From an uncultured beta proteobacterium (GTDB lineage Bacteria > Pseudomonadota > Gammaproteobacteria > Burkholderiales > Burkholderiaceae): a stretch of DNA of 5,537 nt. Each line of letters opens with the position of its first letter. The stretch's first letter is position 1. The stretch spans positions 1-5,537 of the forward strand of contig CAITHY010000138.1 in the NCBI GenBank assembly GCA_903892315.1, given 5' to 3'. Shown here piece by piece: positions 1 through 5,537 of the stretch. Under the pieces are notes generated by a model. That model saw nothing but the letters and a program-made list of their open reading frames with translations. It made no database searches and was not told the origin of the DNA. Made by a program: the position numbers and the translations under genes.

Positions 1-30
1 ACGCTTGCGCGCTTGTGCTGTATTGGCCAT
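1..30 (-). CDS. rpsT: 30S ribosomal protein S20, N-terminal fragment
   Basis: The reverse complement reads an ATG at 30-28 followed by ANTAQARKR, after which the gene leaves the window. The start Met-Ala-Asn followed by a short spacer and a Lys/Arg-rich run is typical of bacterial S20, a small helical protein that binds 16S rRNA in the 30S subunit. In Burkholderiaceae rpsT is commonly divergent from murJ (mviN), which fits this position. An AAGG Shine-Dalgarno match lies 7 nt upstream of the ATG. Only ten codons are visible, so the call rests on the N-terminal sequence, the ribosome binding site and the neighbour. Confidence 0.8.
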   Translation of the reverse strand, partial: MANTAQARKR

Positions 31-37
31 CTTTAAA

Positions 38-41
38 CCTT
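38..41 (-). promoter_or_regulatory. Ribosome binding site of rpsT
   Basis: On the minus strand AAGG sits 7 nt before the rpsT ATG. It is part of a purine-rich GAGGCAAGG stretch, consistent with strong translation of a ribosomal protein gene. Confidence 0.6.
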
Positions 42-72
42 GCCTCTATAAATTGCAAAATGCGATTAGTTA

Positions 73-127
73 AAAATCTTGCGGACTTGCCAGATTCATA
101 AGCAAGCTCGCCAAAACCCAAGATTTT
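73..127 (-). promoter_or_regulatory. Long imperfect hairpin in the rpsT-murJ intergenic region, possible rpsT leader structure
   Basis: AAAATCTTG (73-81) is the exact inverse of CAAGATTTT (119-127). Inside this, 81-90 pairs with 102-111 as a ten-position helix with one mismatch and one position that can wobble, closing an 11-nt loop at 91-101. About 7 unpaired bases (112-118) lie on one side between the two helices. Read as rpsT leader RNA, the structure ends about 43 nt before the start codon and is followed by a short T-run. S20 is known in E. coli to repress its own translation, so a leader control element is plausible, but that role is inferred. It could also be a DNA-level operator or chance. 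Confidence 0.4.
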
Positions 128-165
128 ACCTTAAAGGGGCAAAAAAGCCCAGTCGACCGATAAAT

Positions 166-170
166 AGGTG
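166..170 (+). promoter_or_regulatory. Ribosome binding site of murJ
   Basis: AGGTG followed by A lies 11 nt before the ATG at 182. The spacing is slightly long but usable, and it supports 182 as the start, which also gives the family-typical MNLL N-terminus. Confidence 0.5.
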
Positions 171-181
171 AAAATCGCCTC

Positions 182-1735
182 ATGAATCTGCTTTCTGCCG
201 CCGCCAAAGTCAGCTCCCTTACCATGCTGTCCCGTATTACGGGCCTGCTCCGGGAGACCCTGATTGCCCGTAGTTTCGGGGCTTCCGAGTGGACGGATGC
301 CTTTAATGTTGCTTTTAGGCTACCCAATTTGCTACGTCGCCTATTTGCGGAAGGGGCCTTTTCTCAAGCTTTTGTGCCTATTTTGGGTGAAATTGCCACA
401 AACGAAGATCAAACTCAGGCCAAAATCCTCATCAATGCAGTCGCCACGCTCTTATTTTGGGCTTTGCTGCTCACGGTATTGCTGGGAGTCATTGGCGCCC
501 CAGTGCTCATCCTGGTCATTGCCACAGGGTTTAAAGGCGGCCCAGCCTATGAGGCCAGCGTTGTTATGACCCGAATCATGTTCCCTTATATCGGGCTGAT
601 TTCTATGGTCTCCCTCTCAGCAGGAATCCTAAACACGTATCACCGCTTTGCCATTCCGGCGTTTACGCCCGTCTTGCTCAACCTTGCCTTAATTGGCAGT
701 GCCGTCTTTTTAGCGCCCCACTTAGAGCAACCGATTTATGCCTTAGGTGTGGGTGTTTTACTTGGTGGAATACTTCAGCTTGCACTTCAAGTTCCAGCAC
801 TTGCTCGCCTTGGCCTATTGCCGCGCATTGGTTTATTGCCTGCTGCCGTCAAATCAGCCGTCACCAATCCGGAAGCTAGGCGCGTGATGAAATTAATGGG
901 GCCAGCAGTATTTGCAGTTTCTGTTGCGCAAATTTCCCTCATCATCAATACCAACATTGCCTCACGTCTGCAGGCAGGAAGTGTGTCGTGGCTATCTTAC
1001 GCAGATCGCTTGATGGAATTTCCGACTGCATTACTGGGCGTTGCTTTGGGAACCGTTCTTTTGCCAAGCCTCAGTAAAGCCAACGCCAAAAACGATTTAG
1101 TGCATGCCGGTGAATTACTCATCTGGGGATTACAGCTCACCTTCTTGCTAGCTGCACCTTGCGCAATTGCACTCTTTATCTTTGGCGAGCCTTTGGCAGC
1201 AGTCCTCTATCACTACGGAAAATTCACCGCACTTGATGTCTTGATGACGCAACGTGCATTGGCAGCTTATGGGGTTGGTCTAATTGGCTTGATTCTCGTA
1301 AAAATTTTGGCGCCTGGCTTTTACTCTCGCCAAGATATTCGCACCCCCGTCAAGATTGGATTACTCGTTTTAGTAGCCACTCAGTTAGCGAACCTAGTCT
1401 TCGTACCTTGGCTCGGTCATGCCGGACTTGCCCTTTCAGTGGGCACTGGTGCCTGCCTGAATGCCACCCTACTCTGGGTTGGTCTGCATCAACGTGGCGC
1501 CCTACCTAATTCAGGCTGGATCAAGTACCTAGGTCAGCTATTGTTTGCGCTCATCCCGTTCTCAGCAGTGCTTTTTTATGCTGCTAATGCGCACAATTGG
1601 ATTGCTCTCCAAACTGAACCATGGCTGCGTATTGGCTTGGTAGGAATCTGGCTAGGTCTTGCTGCCATTGTTTACTTCGCATCCCTGGGTTTAGTAGGAA
1701 TTCGCTGGCAAAAATTCTTGCGTCATGCAAAATAG
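182..1735 (+). CDS. murJ: Lipid II flippase MurJ (MviN)
   Basis: This 517-aa integral inner-membrane protein belongs to the MOP exporter superfamily and moves undecaprenyl-PP-linked peptidoglycan precursor (lipid II) to the periplasmic face. It aligns from end to end with E. coli MurJ as I recall it. The N-terminus contains VSSLTMLSR, TDAF and LPNLLRRLFAEGAFSQAF, which place R18, R24, D39, R52 and E57 as in the E. coli protein. R18, R24 and R52 are among the cavity residues essential there. The central SYADRLMEFP motif supplies D275, R276 and E279, equivalent to the essential D269-R270-E273 group, and LAPGFYSRQD follows in the C-terminal half. Hydrophobic segments run through the whole length, as expected for 14 helices. 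The start is fixed by the MNLL N-terminus and an upstream AGGTG. The gene is complete with no frameshift, and it is followed after 5 bp by the SirB1 gene, probably in one transcript. Confidence 0.97.
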   Translation: MNLLSAAAKVSSLTMLSRITGLLRETLIARSFGASEWTDAFNVAFRLPNLLRRLFAEGAFSQAFVPILGEIATNEDQTQAKILINAVATLLFWALLLTVLLGVIGAPVLILVIATGFKGGPAYEASVVMTRIMFPYIGLISMVSLSAGILNTYHRFAIPAFTPVLLNLALIGSAVFLAPHLEQPIYALGVGVLLGGILQLALQVPALARLGLLPRIGLLPAAVKSAVTNPEARRVMKLMGPAVFAVSVAQISLIINTNIASRLQAGSVSWLSYADRLMEFPTALLGVALGTVLLPSLSKANAKNDLVHAGELLIWGLQLTFLLAAPCAIALFIFGEPLAAVLYHYGKFTALDVLMTQRALAAYGVGLIGLILVKILAPGFYSRQDIRTPVKIGLLVLVATQLANLVFVPWLGHAGLALSVGTGACLNATLLWVGLHQRGALPNSGWIKYLGQLLFALIPFSAVLFYAANAHNWIALQTEPWLRIGLVGIWLGLAAIVYFASLGLVGIRWQKFLRHAK

Positions 1736-1740
1736 CCAGT

Positions 1741-2583
1741 ATGCCAACACAACAACTCGACTATTTCACCTCCCTAGTTGCTGAAGACGAACATCTTCCT
1801 TTAACAGAGGCAGCGATTGCCGTCGCACAGCACGCTTATCCTGATCTGGATGTTCAAGGGGTACTCGATCAAATTGATGAGATGGGTAACAAACTCAAAA
1901 CCCGCATCACACCCGATACTTCACCTGTTCAGCGCCTACAAATTCTGAAGCATTTCTTTTATACCGAGTTGGGCTTTGGTCCGAACCCAAATGATTTTTA
2001 TGCTCCGGAAAATTCATACTTGCATTACATACTCGAAAATCGCAGAGGAATTCCAATCTCACTAGCTATTTTGATGATGGAATTGGGAAATCAAATTGGT
2101 TTGAAAATTCGCGGTGTTTCCTTTCCAAATCACTTCATGATGCGCATCTCTTTGCAACAAGGTGAAGTAATCATGGATCCCTTGACCGGCGAATCGCTAT
2201 CAAAGGTTCAGTTACAAGAAATGCTTGACCCATACTTGGACGCTAAAGGCTATAGAGGTGAGTTGAGCCTGCCGCTTAACATCTTCCTGCGCGCCTCTAG
2301 CTCAAGAGAGATTTTGTCCCGCTTTCTGAGAAACCTCAAAATGATTTACTCAGAACATGAACGCTGGGAGCGTTTACTCGGCATTCAAGAACGCTTGGTG
2401 ATCCTGTTGCCAGATTCTATTGAAGAGATTCGAGACCGAGGTTTGATTTTTGCCCAACTAGAGTATTTGCGTCCCGCATTGGCGGATATGCATCGCTATC
2501 TCAGCGAAGTTCCTGAAGCTGAAGATGCCGGCGATATCCGCGAGCATATCGCCACTCTCGAAAGTCAGACCAAACTGCATTAA
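1741..2583 (+). CDS. SirB1-family protein (transglutaminase-like core plus C-terminal TPR-like region)
   Basis: This 280-aa protein is predicted to be soluble and has no signal peptide. Residues about 40-165 form a transglutaminase-like core of the SirB1 type, with NSYLHYILENRRGIPISLAIL at about 91-111, a conserved His in FPNHFMMR (H131) and Asp in MDPLTGE (D146). Residues about 193-275 (RFLRNLKMIY, ERWERLL, then helical repeats) match the TPR-like tail of SirB1. The position where papain-like transglutaminases carry the nucleophilic Cys reads GIPIS, so no catalytic Cys is visible there. The biochemical function of the family is not established; in E. coli sirB1 lies near prmC and kdsA. The start at 1741 is chosen because it lies 5 bp after the murJ stop and begins the family-like MPTQQLDYF. 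There is no clear Shine-Dalgarno, which suggests translational coupling to murJ. The same frame is open back to an ATG at 1621, but that stretch overlaps murJ and is not family-like. Confidence 0.88.
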   Translation: MPTQQLDYFTSLVAEDEHLPLTEAAIAVAQHAYPDLDVQGVLDQIDEMGNKLKTRITPDTSPVQRLQILKHFFYTELGFGPNPNDFYAPENSYLHYILENRRGIPISLAILMMELGNQIGLKIRGVSFPNHFMMRISLQQGEVIMDPLTGESLSKVQLQEMLDPYLDAKGYRGELSLPLNIFLRASSSREILSRFLRNLKMIYSEHERWERLLGIQERLVILLPDSIEEIRDRGLIFAQLEYLRPALADMHRYLSEVPEAEDAGDIREHIATLESQTKLH

Positions 2584-2628
2584 AGCTGAATTGGCTCTAG
2601 TGCAGTCGCTTTGATTTTTAAACTTCTT
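2584..2628. other. Convergent gap between the SirB1 gene and dedA
   Basis: This is a 45-bp space between two facing stop codons. It is T-rich on the plus strand at the dedA end (TTTGATTTTTAAAC), but no GC-rich stem precedes the T tract. I therefore cannot support a canonical intrinsic terminator for either gene. Confidence 0.4.
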
Positions 2629-3273
2629 TTAGTTTTGCTTACGCTGGAAAATTTTGTAGATAGCTGCAAATAAAACTGGCACCGCAGCTGCGCCAACACC
2701 AACCAAGACGATCACATTCAGGTTCTGACGAATGAGGGGGATATTGCCAAAGAAATATCCAGCTATGACCAAGCCAAAGACCCACAGGGCCGCGCCAGTG
2801 ATATTGAATAACTGAAAGCGTGAGAAGTTCATCTCAGATACGCCGGCAATAAAAGGCGCAAAGGTACGGATGATGGGTAAGAAGCGTGCAAGGATGATTG
2901 TTTTGCCACCATGCTTTTCATAAAAAGCATGGGTCTTCAATAAGGCGCCCTGATCAATCCAACGCGATTGACTGCTGAAGACTCGTTTGCCAATCCAGCG
3001 ACCAACAAAGTAGTTCACGGTGTTGCCTGCGACTGCGGCAATGAGTAAACCAATACACAAAGTCCAGATATTGAAATGCTCTGTAGCGCAATAGGCACCC
3101 GCAATAAATAACAGTGAATCCCCTGGCAAGAAAGGCGCAACCACTAAGCCTGTTTCCGCAAAAACAATAGCGAATAGCAAACCATAGGCCCAAGGACCGT
3201 ATTGTTGAATCACCACATCTAAATGTTTATCAATGTGCAGCAATAAATCACTGATTTGCAAAAGGGTATCCAT
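2629..3273 (-). CDS. dedA: DedA-family inner-membrane protein
   Basis: This 214-aa polytopic membrane protein of the DedA/SNARE-associated (VTT) family closely resembles E. coli DedA. It has HIDKHL near the N-terminus, then ETGLVVAPFLPGDSLLF (E40, D52), FYEKHGGKTIILARFLP and RTFAPF (R130, R136), a conserved FNITGAALW, and GYFFGNIP near the C-terminus. The acidic pair and the two arginines sit where E. coli YqjA has its essential E39, D51, R130 and R136. Some family members translocate undecaprenyl phosphate across the membrane (UptA in Bacillus); others affect proton motive force, drug tolerance and envelope stress. Which of these applies here is not visible. ATG at 3273 is preferred; a TTG at 3276 immediately upstream would add one residue. 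A weak GAGAG ribosome binding site lies about 7 nt upstream. The gene is complete, transcribed alone, and divergent from miaA. Confidence 0.93.
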   Translation of the reverse strand: MDTLLQISDLLLHIDKHLDVVIQQYGPWAYGLLFAIVFAETGLVVAPFLPGDSLLFIAGAYCATEHFNIWTLCIGLLIAAVAGNTVNYFVGRWIGKRVFSSQSRWIDQGALLKTHAFYEKHGGKTIILARFLPIIRTFAPFIAGVSEMNFSRFQLFNITGAALWVFGLVIAGYFFGNIPLIRQNLNVIVLVGVGAAAVPVLFAAIYKIFQRKQN

Positions 3274-3296
3274 CAACTCGCTCTCTAATTTATGGG

Positions 3297-3326
3297 TTGT
3301 TGCGGATCTTAACAGGCTCTTATAAT
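3297..3326 (+). promoter_or_regulatory. Candidate miaA promoter with consensus -10, implying a leaderless mRNA
   Basis: TATAAT at 3321-3326 is a perfect sigma-70 -10 hexamer. A weak -35 (TTGTTG, 3297-3302, 18-bp spacer, three of six matches) lies upstream. The expected transcription start, about 7 nt downstream of the hexamer, falls on or next to the miaA ATG at 3332, leaving almost no 5' leader. No good Shine-Dalgarno is present: CAGG at 3327-3330 is only 1 nt from the ATG. Confidence 0.45.
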
Positions 3327-3331
3327 CAGGT

Positions 3332-4345
3332 ATGCAAACTGAACCCTACATTCAGCCTAAGCATGCTCCAGATGAAGTCCCAACCCTTTGTATTGTGGGG
3401 CCGACTGGCGCAGGCAAAACCCATCTCGCCATGTCTTTGGCTGAGCACGCAAAATCCATCGGTCTAATGATTGAACTCATCAGTATGGATTCCGCTTTAG
3501 TCTATCGCGGTTTAGACATCGGTAGCGCCAAGCCAACTCAGTCAGAACAAGCTGCCGTTATTCATCATCTAATTGACATTATTGACCCCACCGAAGCGTA
3601 TTCAGCGGCACGTTTTGCCAATGATGCGAAACGTCTTTGCACCGAGATTCGTGCGCGAGGCAATATTCCAGTAGTCGTCGGTGGAACGATGTTGTATTGG
3701 CGTGCGTGGGCACATGGCCTCTCCTCTCTGCCTCCAGCAAATCCAGAAATTCGTGCTCGCTTGGATGAAGAAGGCAAAGCGATAGGCTGGCCAGCAATGC
3801 ACGAAAAACTGACCCAGCTTGATCCTAAAACTGCAGCACGCTTAAAGCCAAATGATTCTCAACGAGTACAACGCGCTTTAGAGGTTTATGAAATTACCGG
3901 TAAACCAATGTCCGAACTGCTGGCTGATTCACCCAGTGAGGATGGCAGAGAGGGCTCAGCGATTCCACCATGGATTAATTTAGTGTCACTAGAGCCAAGC
4001 GATCGCAAGCGCTTGCATCTCAACCTAGAAAAGCGTTTTGATGAAATGCTTGCCGCGGGATTTATGGATGAAGTCAAAGCCCTGCGAACCAATAATGGCT
4101 TACATGCAGATCTTCCTGCCATCCGTTCGGTAGGCTATCGCCAGGCCTGGGAATTTCTGAATGGTGAAATTGATGCCGAAGAAATGCGCTACAAAGCATT
4201 AGCGGCCACGCGTCAGCTTGGCAAGCGTCAGCTCACATGGTTGCGCGCAATAGAAGGAAGAAAGATATTTGACCCCTTCAACCCCGAAGAGTTGAAGGCT
4301 GCTTTAGATTACTGCAAAAGCAATCTAATCGAAACATCAAGATAA
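3332..4345 (+). CDS. miaA: tRNA dimethylallyltransferase MiaA
   Basis: This 337-aa cytoplasmic enzyme transfers the dimethylallyl group of DMAPP to N6 of A37 in tRNAs that read codons starting with U, the first step to i6A/ms2i6A. Residues 23-30 form the P-loop GPTGAGKT. The substrate region MDSALVYRGLDIGSAKP starts at 52 and includes D53. These are followed by HHLIDIIDP (78-86), SAARF (91-95), GGTMLYWRA (117-125), RVQRALEVYEITGKP, AIRSVGYRQ (263-271) and TRQLGKRQLTWLR (293-305). All expected MiaA blocks are in order and intact. The protein is about 20 residues longer than the E. coli enzyme as I recall it, partly from a polar N-terminal extension of about 15 residues. ATG 3332 is the only reasonable start: a TAA lies in frame at 3323, and the next Met is beyond the P-loop. 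Unlike in E. coli, no hfq follows; purM faces it with a 5-bp gap. Confidence 0.97.
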   Translation: MQTEPYIQPKHAPDEVPTLCIVGPTGAGKTHLAMSLAEHAKSIGLMIELISMDSALVYRGLDIGSAKPTQSEQAAVIHHLIDIIDPTEAYSAARFANDAKRLCTEIRARGNIPVVVGGTMLYWRAWAHGLSSLPPANPEIRARLDEEGKAIGWPAMHEKLTQLDPKTAARLKPNDSQRVQRALEVYEITGKPMSELLADSPSEDGREGSAIPPWINLVSLEPSDRKRLHLNLEKRFDEMLAAGFMDEVKALRTNNGLHADLPAIRSVGYRQAWEFLNGEIDAEEMRYKALAATRQLGKRQLTWLRAIEGRKIFDPFNPEELKAALDYCKSNLIETSR

Positions 4346-4350
4346 CTCGC

Positions 4351-5403
4351 TTAGATAACGATGGTTTGTGGTGCATCTTTTGGACGCTCAACCACTTCGC
4401 CAACTGTCCAAGCCTTGAGACCTTGCGCAGTTAATGATTTGATTGCTACGTCTACTTGATCAGGCGCAACAATCACCACCATACCAATGCCGCAGTTAAA
4501 TACGCGCACCATTTCTGCATCAGCAACGCCACCCTTCATTTGCAACCAGCGGAACAGTTCTGGCATTTGCCAGCTATCGCGATGCAAAACTGCTTGAGTA
4601 TTTTCTGGCAGAACACGTGGCACGTTATCAACCAAACCACCACCAGTGATATGTGCCATACCCTTTACATGGATTTCAGAAATCAATTTGAGAAGTGGTT
4701 TCACGTAAATTTCTGTTGGCGCCATGACAACATCACCCAATGAACGACCACCTAAATCATCAGCAGGCTTTGCACCAGCACGCTCAATAATCTTACGCAC
4801 CAAGGAGTAACCGTTTGAATGCGCGCCACTTGAGCCGATTGCCAACACCGCATCACCCGGAACAATCGTTGCGCCAGTAATGATTTTGGATTTTTCAACG
4901 GCGCCCACGGCAAATCCTGCTAAGTCATATTCACCTGGAGGATACATACCGGGCATTTCCGCAGTTTCTCCACCAATTAAGGCGCAACCAGATAATTCAC
5001 AACCCTTAGCAATGCCACCAACAACGGTAGCTGCTGTATCTACAGTCAACTTGCCGCACGCAAAGTAGTCCAAGAAGAAAAGGGGCTCTGCGCCCTGTAC
5101 CAGGATGTCATTGACACTCATGGCTACCAAGTCCTGACCAATGGTTTCATGACGATTCCACTCAAAGGCCAATCGCAGTTTAGTTCCCACGCCGTCAGTA
5201 CCAGACACCAATACTGGCTCTTTAAAGCGCTTAGGCACCTCAAAAAGGGCTCCAAAGCCGCCAATTCCCGCCAAAACACCCTCGCGCATGGTTTTCTTGG
5301 CAAGCGGCTTAATACGGTCAACCAAGTCGTCCCCAGCATCGATATCGACGCCAGCATCACGGTAGGAAAGGCCTTTTGAGGAAGAATTAGTAGATGAGGT
5401 CAT
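4351..5403 (-). CDS. purM: Phosphoribosylformylglycinamidine cyclo-ligase (AIR synthetase) PurM
   Basis: This 350-aa cytoplasmic homodimeric enzyme of the PurM/PurL/HypE ATP-binding fold converts FGAM and ATP to aminoimidazole ribonucleotide (AIR) in de novo purine synthesis. The N-terminal [12 protein letters not shown] (13-24) is the family signature. Nucleotide-binding blocks follow: GTDGVGTKL (68-76), [12 protein letters not shown] (89-100) and [11 protein letters not shown] (144-154). The C-terminal half has [11 protein letters not shown] and [17 protein letters not shown]. Length and motif order are normal. The start at 5403 leaves a Ser/Thr/Asn-rich tail of about 10 residues before the conserved core. 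No clear Shine-Dalgarno is seen upstream of it, but no later Met precedes the SYRDAG signature. The gene is divergent from the AI-2E-type permease and convergent with miaA, so it appears to be transcribed alone. Confidence 0.98.
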   Translation of the reverse strand: MTSSTNSSSKGLSYRDAGVDIDAGDDLVDRIKPLAKKTMREGVLAGIGGFGALFEVPKRFKEPVLVSGTDGVGTKLRLAFEWNRHETIGQDLVAMSVNDILVQGAEPLFFLDYFACGKLTVDTAATVVGGIAKGCELSGCALIGGETAEMPGMYPPGEYDLAGFAVGAVEKSKIITGATIVPGDAVLAIGSSGAHSNGYSLVRKIIERAGAKPADDLGGRSLGDVVMAPTEIYVKPLLKLISEIHVKGMAHITGGGLVDNVPRVLPENTQAVLHRDSWQMPELFRWLQMKGGVADAEMVRVFNCGIGMVVIVAPDQVDVAIKSLTAQGLKAWTVGEVVERPKDAPQTIVI

Positions 5404-5475
5404 GTCAGCGCTGGAATATTAGTAAAAAATGCTACTAGGTCAGTAGAATCATTGAATTCTAGAGGATTACTCGTC
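5404..5475. promoter_or_regulatory. Divergent purM/permease intergenic region
   Basis: This 72-bp gap should hold the purM promoter and possibly the permease promoter. On the minus strand CTGACC (5438-5443) and TAATAT (5416-5421) are separated by 16 bp and could be a purM promoter, each matching consensus at four of six bases; the leader would be only about 5 nt. On the plus strand TAGAAT (5444-5449) resembles a -10 but lacks a good -35. CTACT (5432-5436) and AGTAG (5442-5446) form a small inverted repeat overlapping both candidates. No assignment is firm. Confidence 0.35.
5461..5466 (+). promoter_or_regulatory. Ribosome binding site of the AI-2E-type permease
   Basis: AGAGGA lies 9 nt before the ATG at 5476, a good Shine-Dalgarno at good spacing. 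It decides the start in favour of 5476 over an in-frame TTG at 5452. Confidence 0.6.
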
Positions 5476-5537
5476 ATGGCTGAAATTTTTACCCCTTTTC
5501 TGGCTGCATTCATCCTTGCCTACATCCTGAGGCCTGC
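5476..5537 (+). CDS. AI-2E/PerM-family membrane transporter, N-terminal fragment
   Basis: Twenty codons are visible before the window ends, reading MAEIFTPFLAAF then ILAYILRP. The pattern of a proline, a hydrophobic run and AY(L/I)L.P matches the first membrane segment of AI-2E-type permeases (E. coli PerM has APLLVAIVLAYLLEWP). The family has about eight membrane segments; members have been linked to autoinducer-2 export or Na+/H+ exchange, but most are uncharacterised. In betaproteobacteria such a gene commonly lies between purM and hda, which fits here. The match begins almost at the first codon, whereas E. coli PerM has about 30 residues before it. The reading frame is open upstream to 5398, with TTG at 5452 as the only plausible earlier start, but the ribosome binding site favours 5476. 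Confidence 0.7.
   Translation, partial: MAEIFTPFLAAFILAYILRP

Larger units (their letters stand above)
31..181. promoter_or_regulatory. Divergent rpsT/murJ intergenic region holding both promoters
   Basis: The two genes diverge, so this 151-bp gap must contain the rpsT promoter and probably the murJ promoter. A TAAAAT hexamer on the minus strand (123-128) could be the -10 of rpsT, but the matching -35 position is poor. On the plus strand I find no convincing -35/-10 pair for murJ; TAAATA at 161-166 would lie too close to the start. The gap also holds the hairpin at 73-127 and a small GGGC-A6-GCCC palindrome at 137-150. Promoter positions are therefore not assigned. Confidence 0.5.

Noticed and set aside
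70..327. An 85-codon minus-strand open frame across the murJ start
   Set aside because: It is antisense to the strongly conserved N-terminus of MurJ, has no recognisable domain, and looks like a frame shadow.
1621..1740. In-frame N-terminal extension of the SirB1 gene by 40 codons from an ATG at 1621
   Set aside because: It overlaps the end of murJ in another frame, its translation is cysteine- and arginine-rich and unlike the family, and the ATG at 1741 gives the expected N-terminus.
2584..2628. Bidirectional terminator between the SirB1 gene and dedA
   Set aside because: The gap is T-rich, but I could not find a stable GC-rich stem next to the T tract.
3274..3276. TTG start codon for dedA one codon upstream of the ATG
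   Set aside because: The immediately following ATG at 3273 is the stronger start, has better spacing to the weak GAGAG site, and fits the family N-terminus.
3565..4122. Several minus-strand open frames opposite miaA
   Set aside because: They are overlapping frames antisense to conserved MiaA motifs with no domain signal, so they are best explained by codon bias on the coding strand.
4456..5379. Plus-strand open frames of 62-95 codons opposite purM
   Set aside because: They lie entirely antisense to conserved purM codons, and their translations show no family resemblance.
5454..5463. Overlapping GAATTC and TCTAGA sites resembling a cloning linker
   Set aside because: The sequence is embedded in an otherwise natural intergenic region with a matching ribosome binding site, so chance is the simplest explanation.

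Overview
The window is a chromosomal housekeeping segment from a betaproteobacterium. It most likely comes from a Burkholderiaceae lineage of moderate GC content such as Polynucleobacter. This rests on the protein sequences (the S20 N-terminus, the Proteobacteria-type MurJ, MiaA and PurM), on base composition that looks close to balanced by eye, and on the gene order rpsT / murJ - SirB1 ... miaA / purM / AI-2E-type permease. The genus is an inference and was not tested by a search. I see no mobile element, tRNA, rRNA, CRISPR array or sign of horizontal transfer.

Layout. The 5' end of rpsT (ribosomal protein S20) lies at 1-30 on the minus strand. A 151-bp divergent intergenic region (31-181) follows and carries a long imperfect inverted repeat. 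On the plus strand, murJ (182-1735) is followed after 5 bp by a SirB1-family gene (1741-2583), and the two are probably one transcription unit. A dedA-type membrane protein gene (2629-3273) faces them on the minus strand. It diverges from miaA (3332-4345, plus), and the short gap between them holds a perfect TATAAT hexamer almost touching the miaA start codon. purM (4351-5403, minus) converges on miaA with only 5 bp between stop codons. After a 72-bp divergent gap, an AI-2E/PerM-type membrane protein begins at 5476 (plus) and runs off the window.

Function. MurJ moves lipid II across the inner membrane for peptidoglycan synthesis. DedA-family proteins include undecaprenyl-phosphate translocases that recycle the same lipid carrier, so the window may encode both directions of the carrier cycle; the extension to this DedA is inference. 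MiaA prenylates A37 of tRNAs using dimethylallyl diphosphate, and PurM performs the AIR synthetase step of purine synthesis. SirB1 has a transglutaminase-like fold of unknown role, and the usual catalytic cysteine is not visible at the expected place.

This is largely an ordinary core region, and no undescribed system is evident. The observations most worth a second look are the rpsT leader hairpin, the possibly leaderless miaA transcript, the cysteine-less SirB1 domain and the short N-terminus of the permease.
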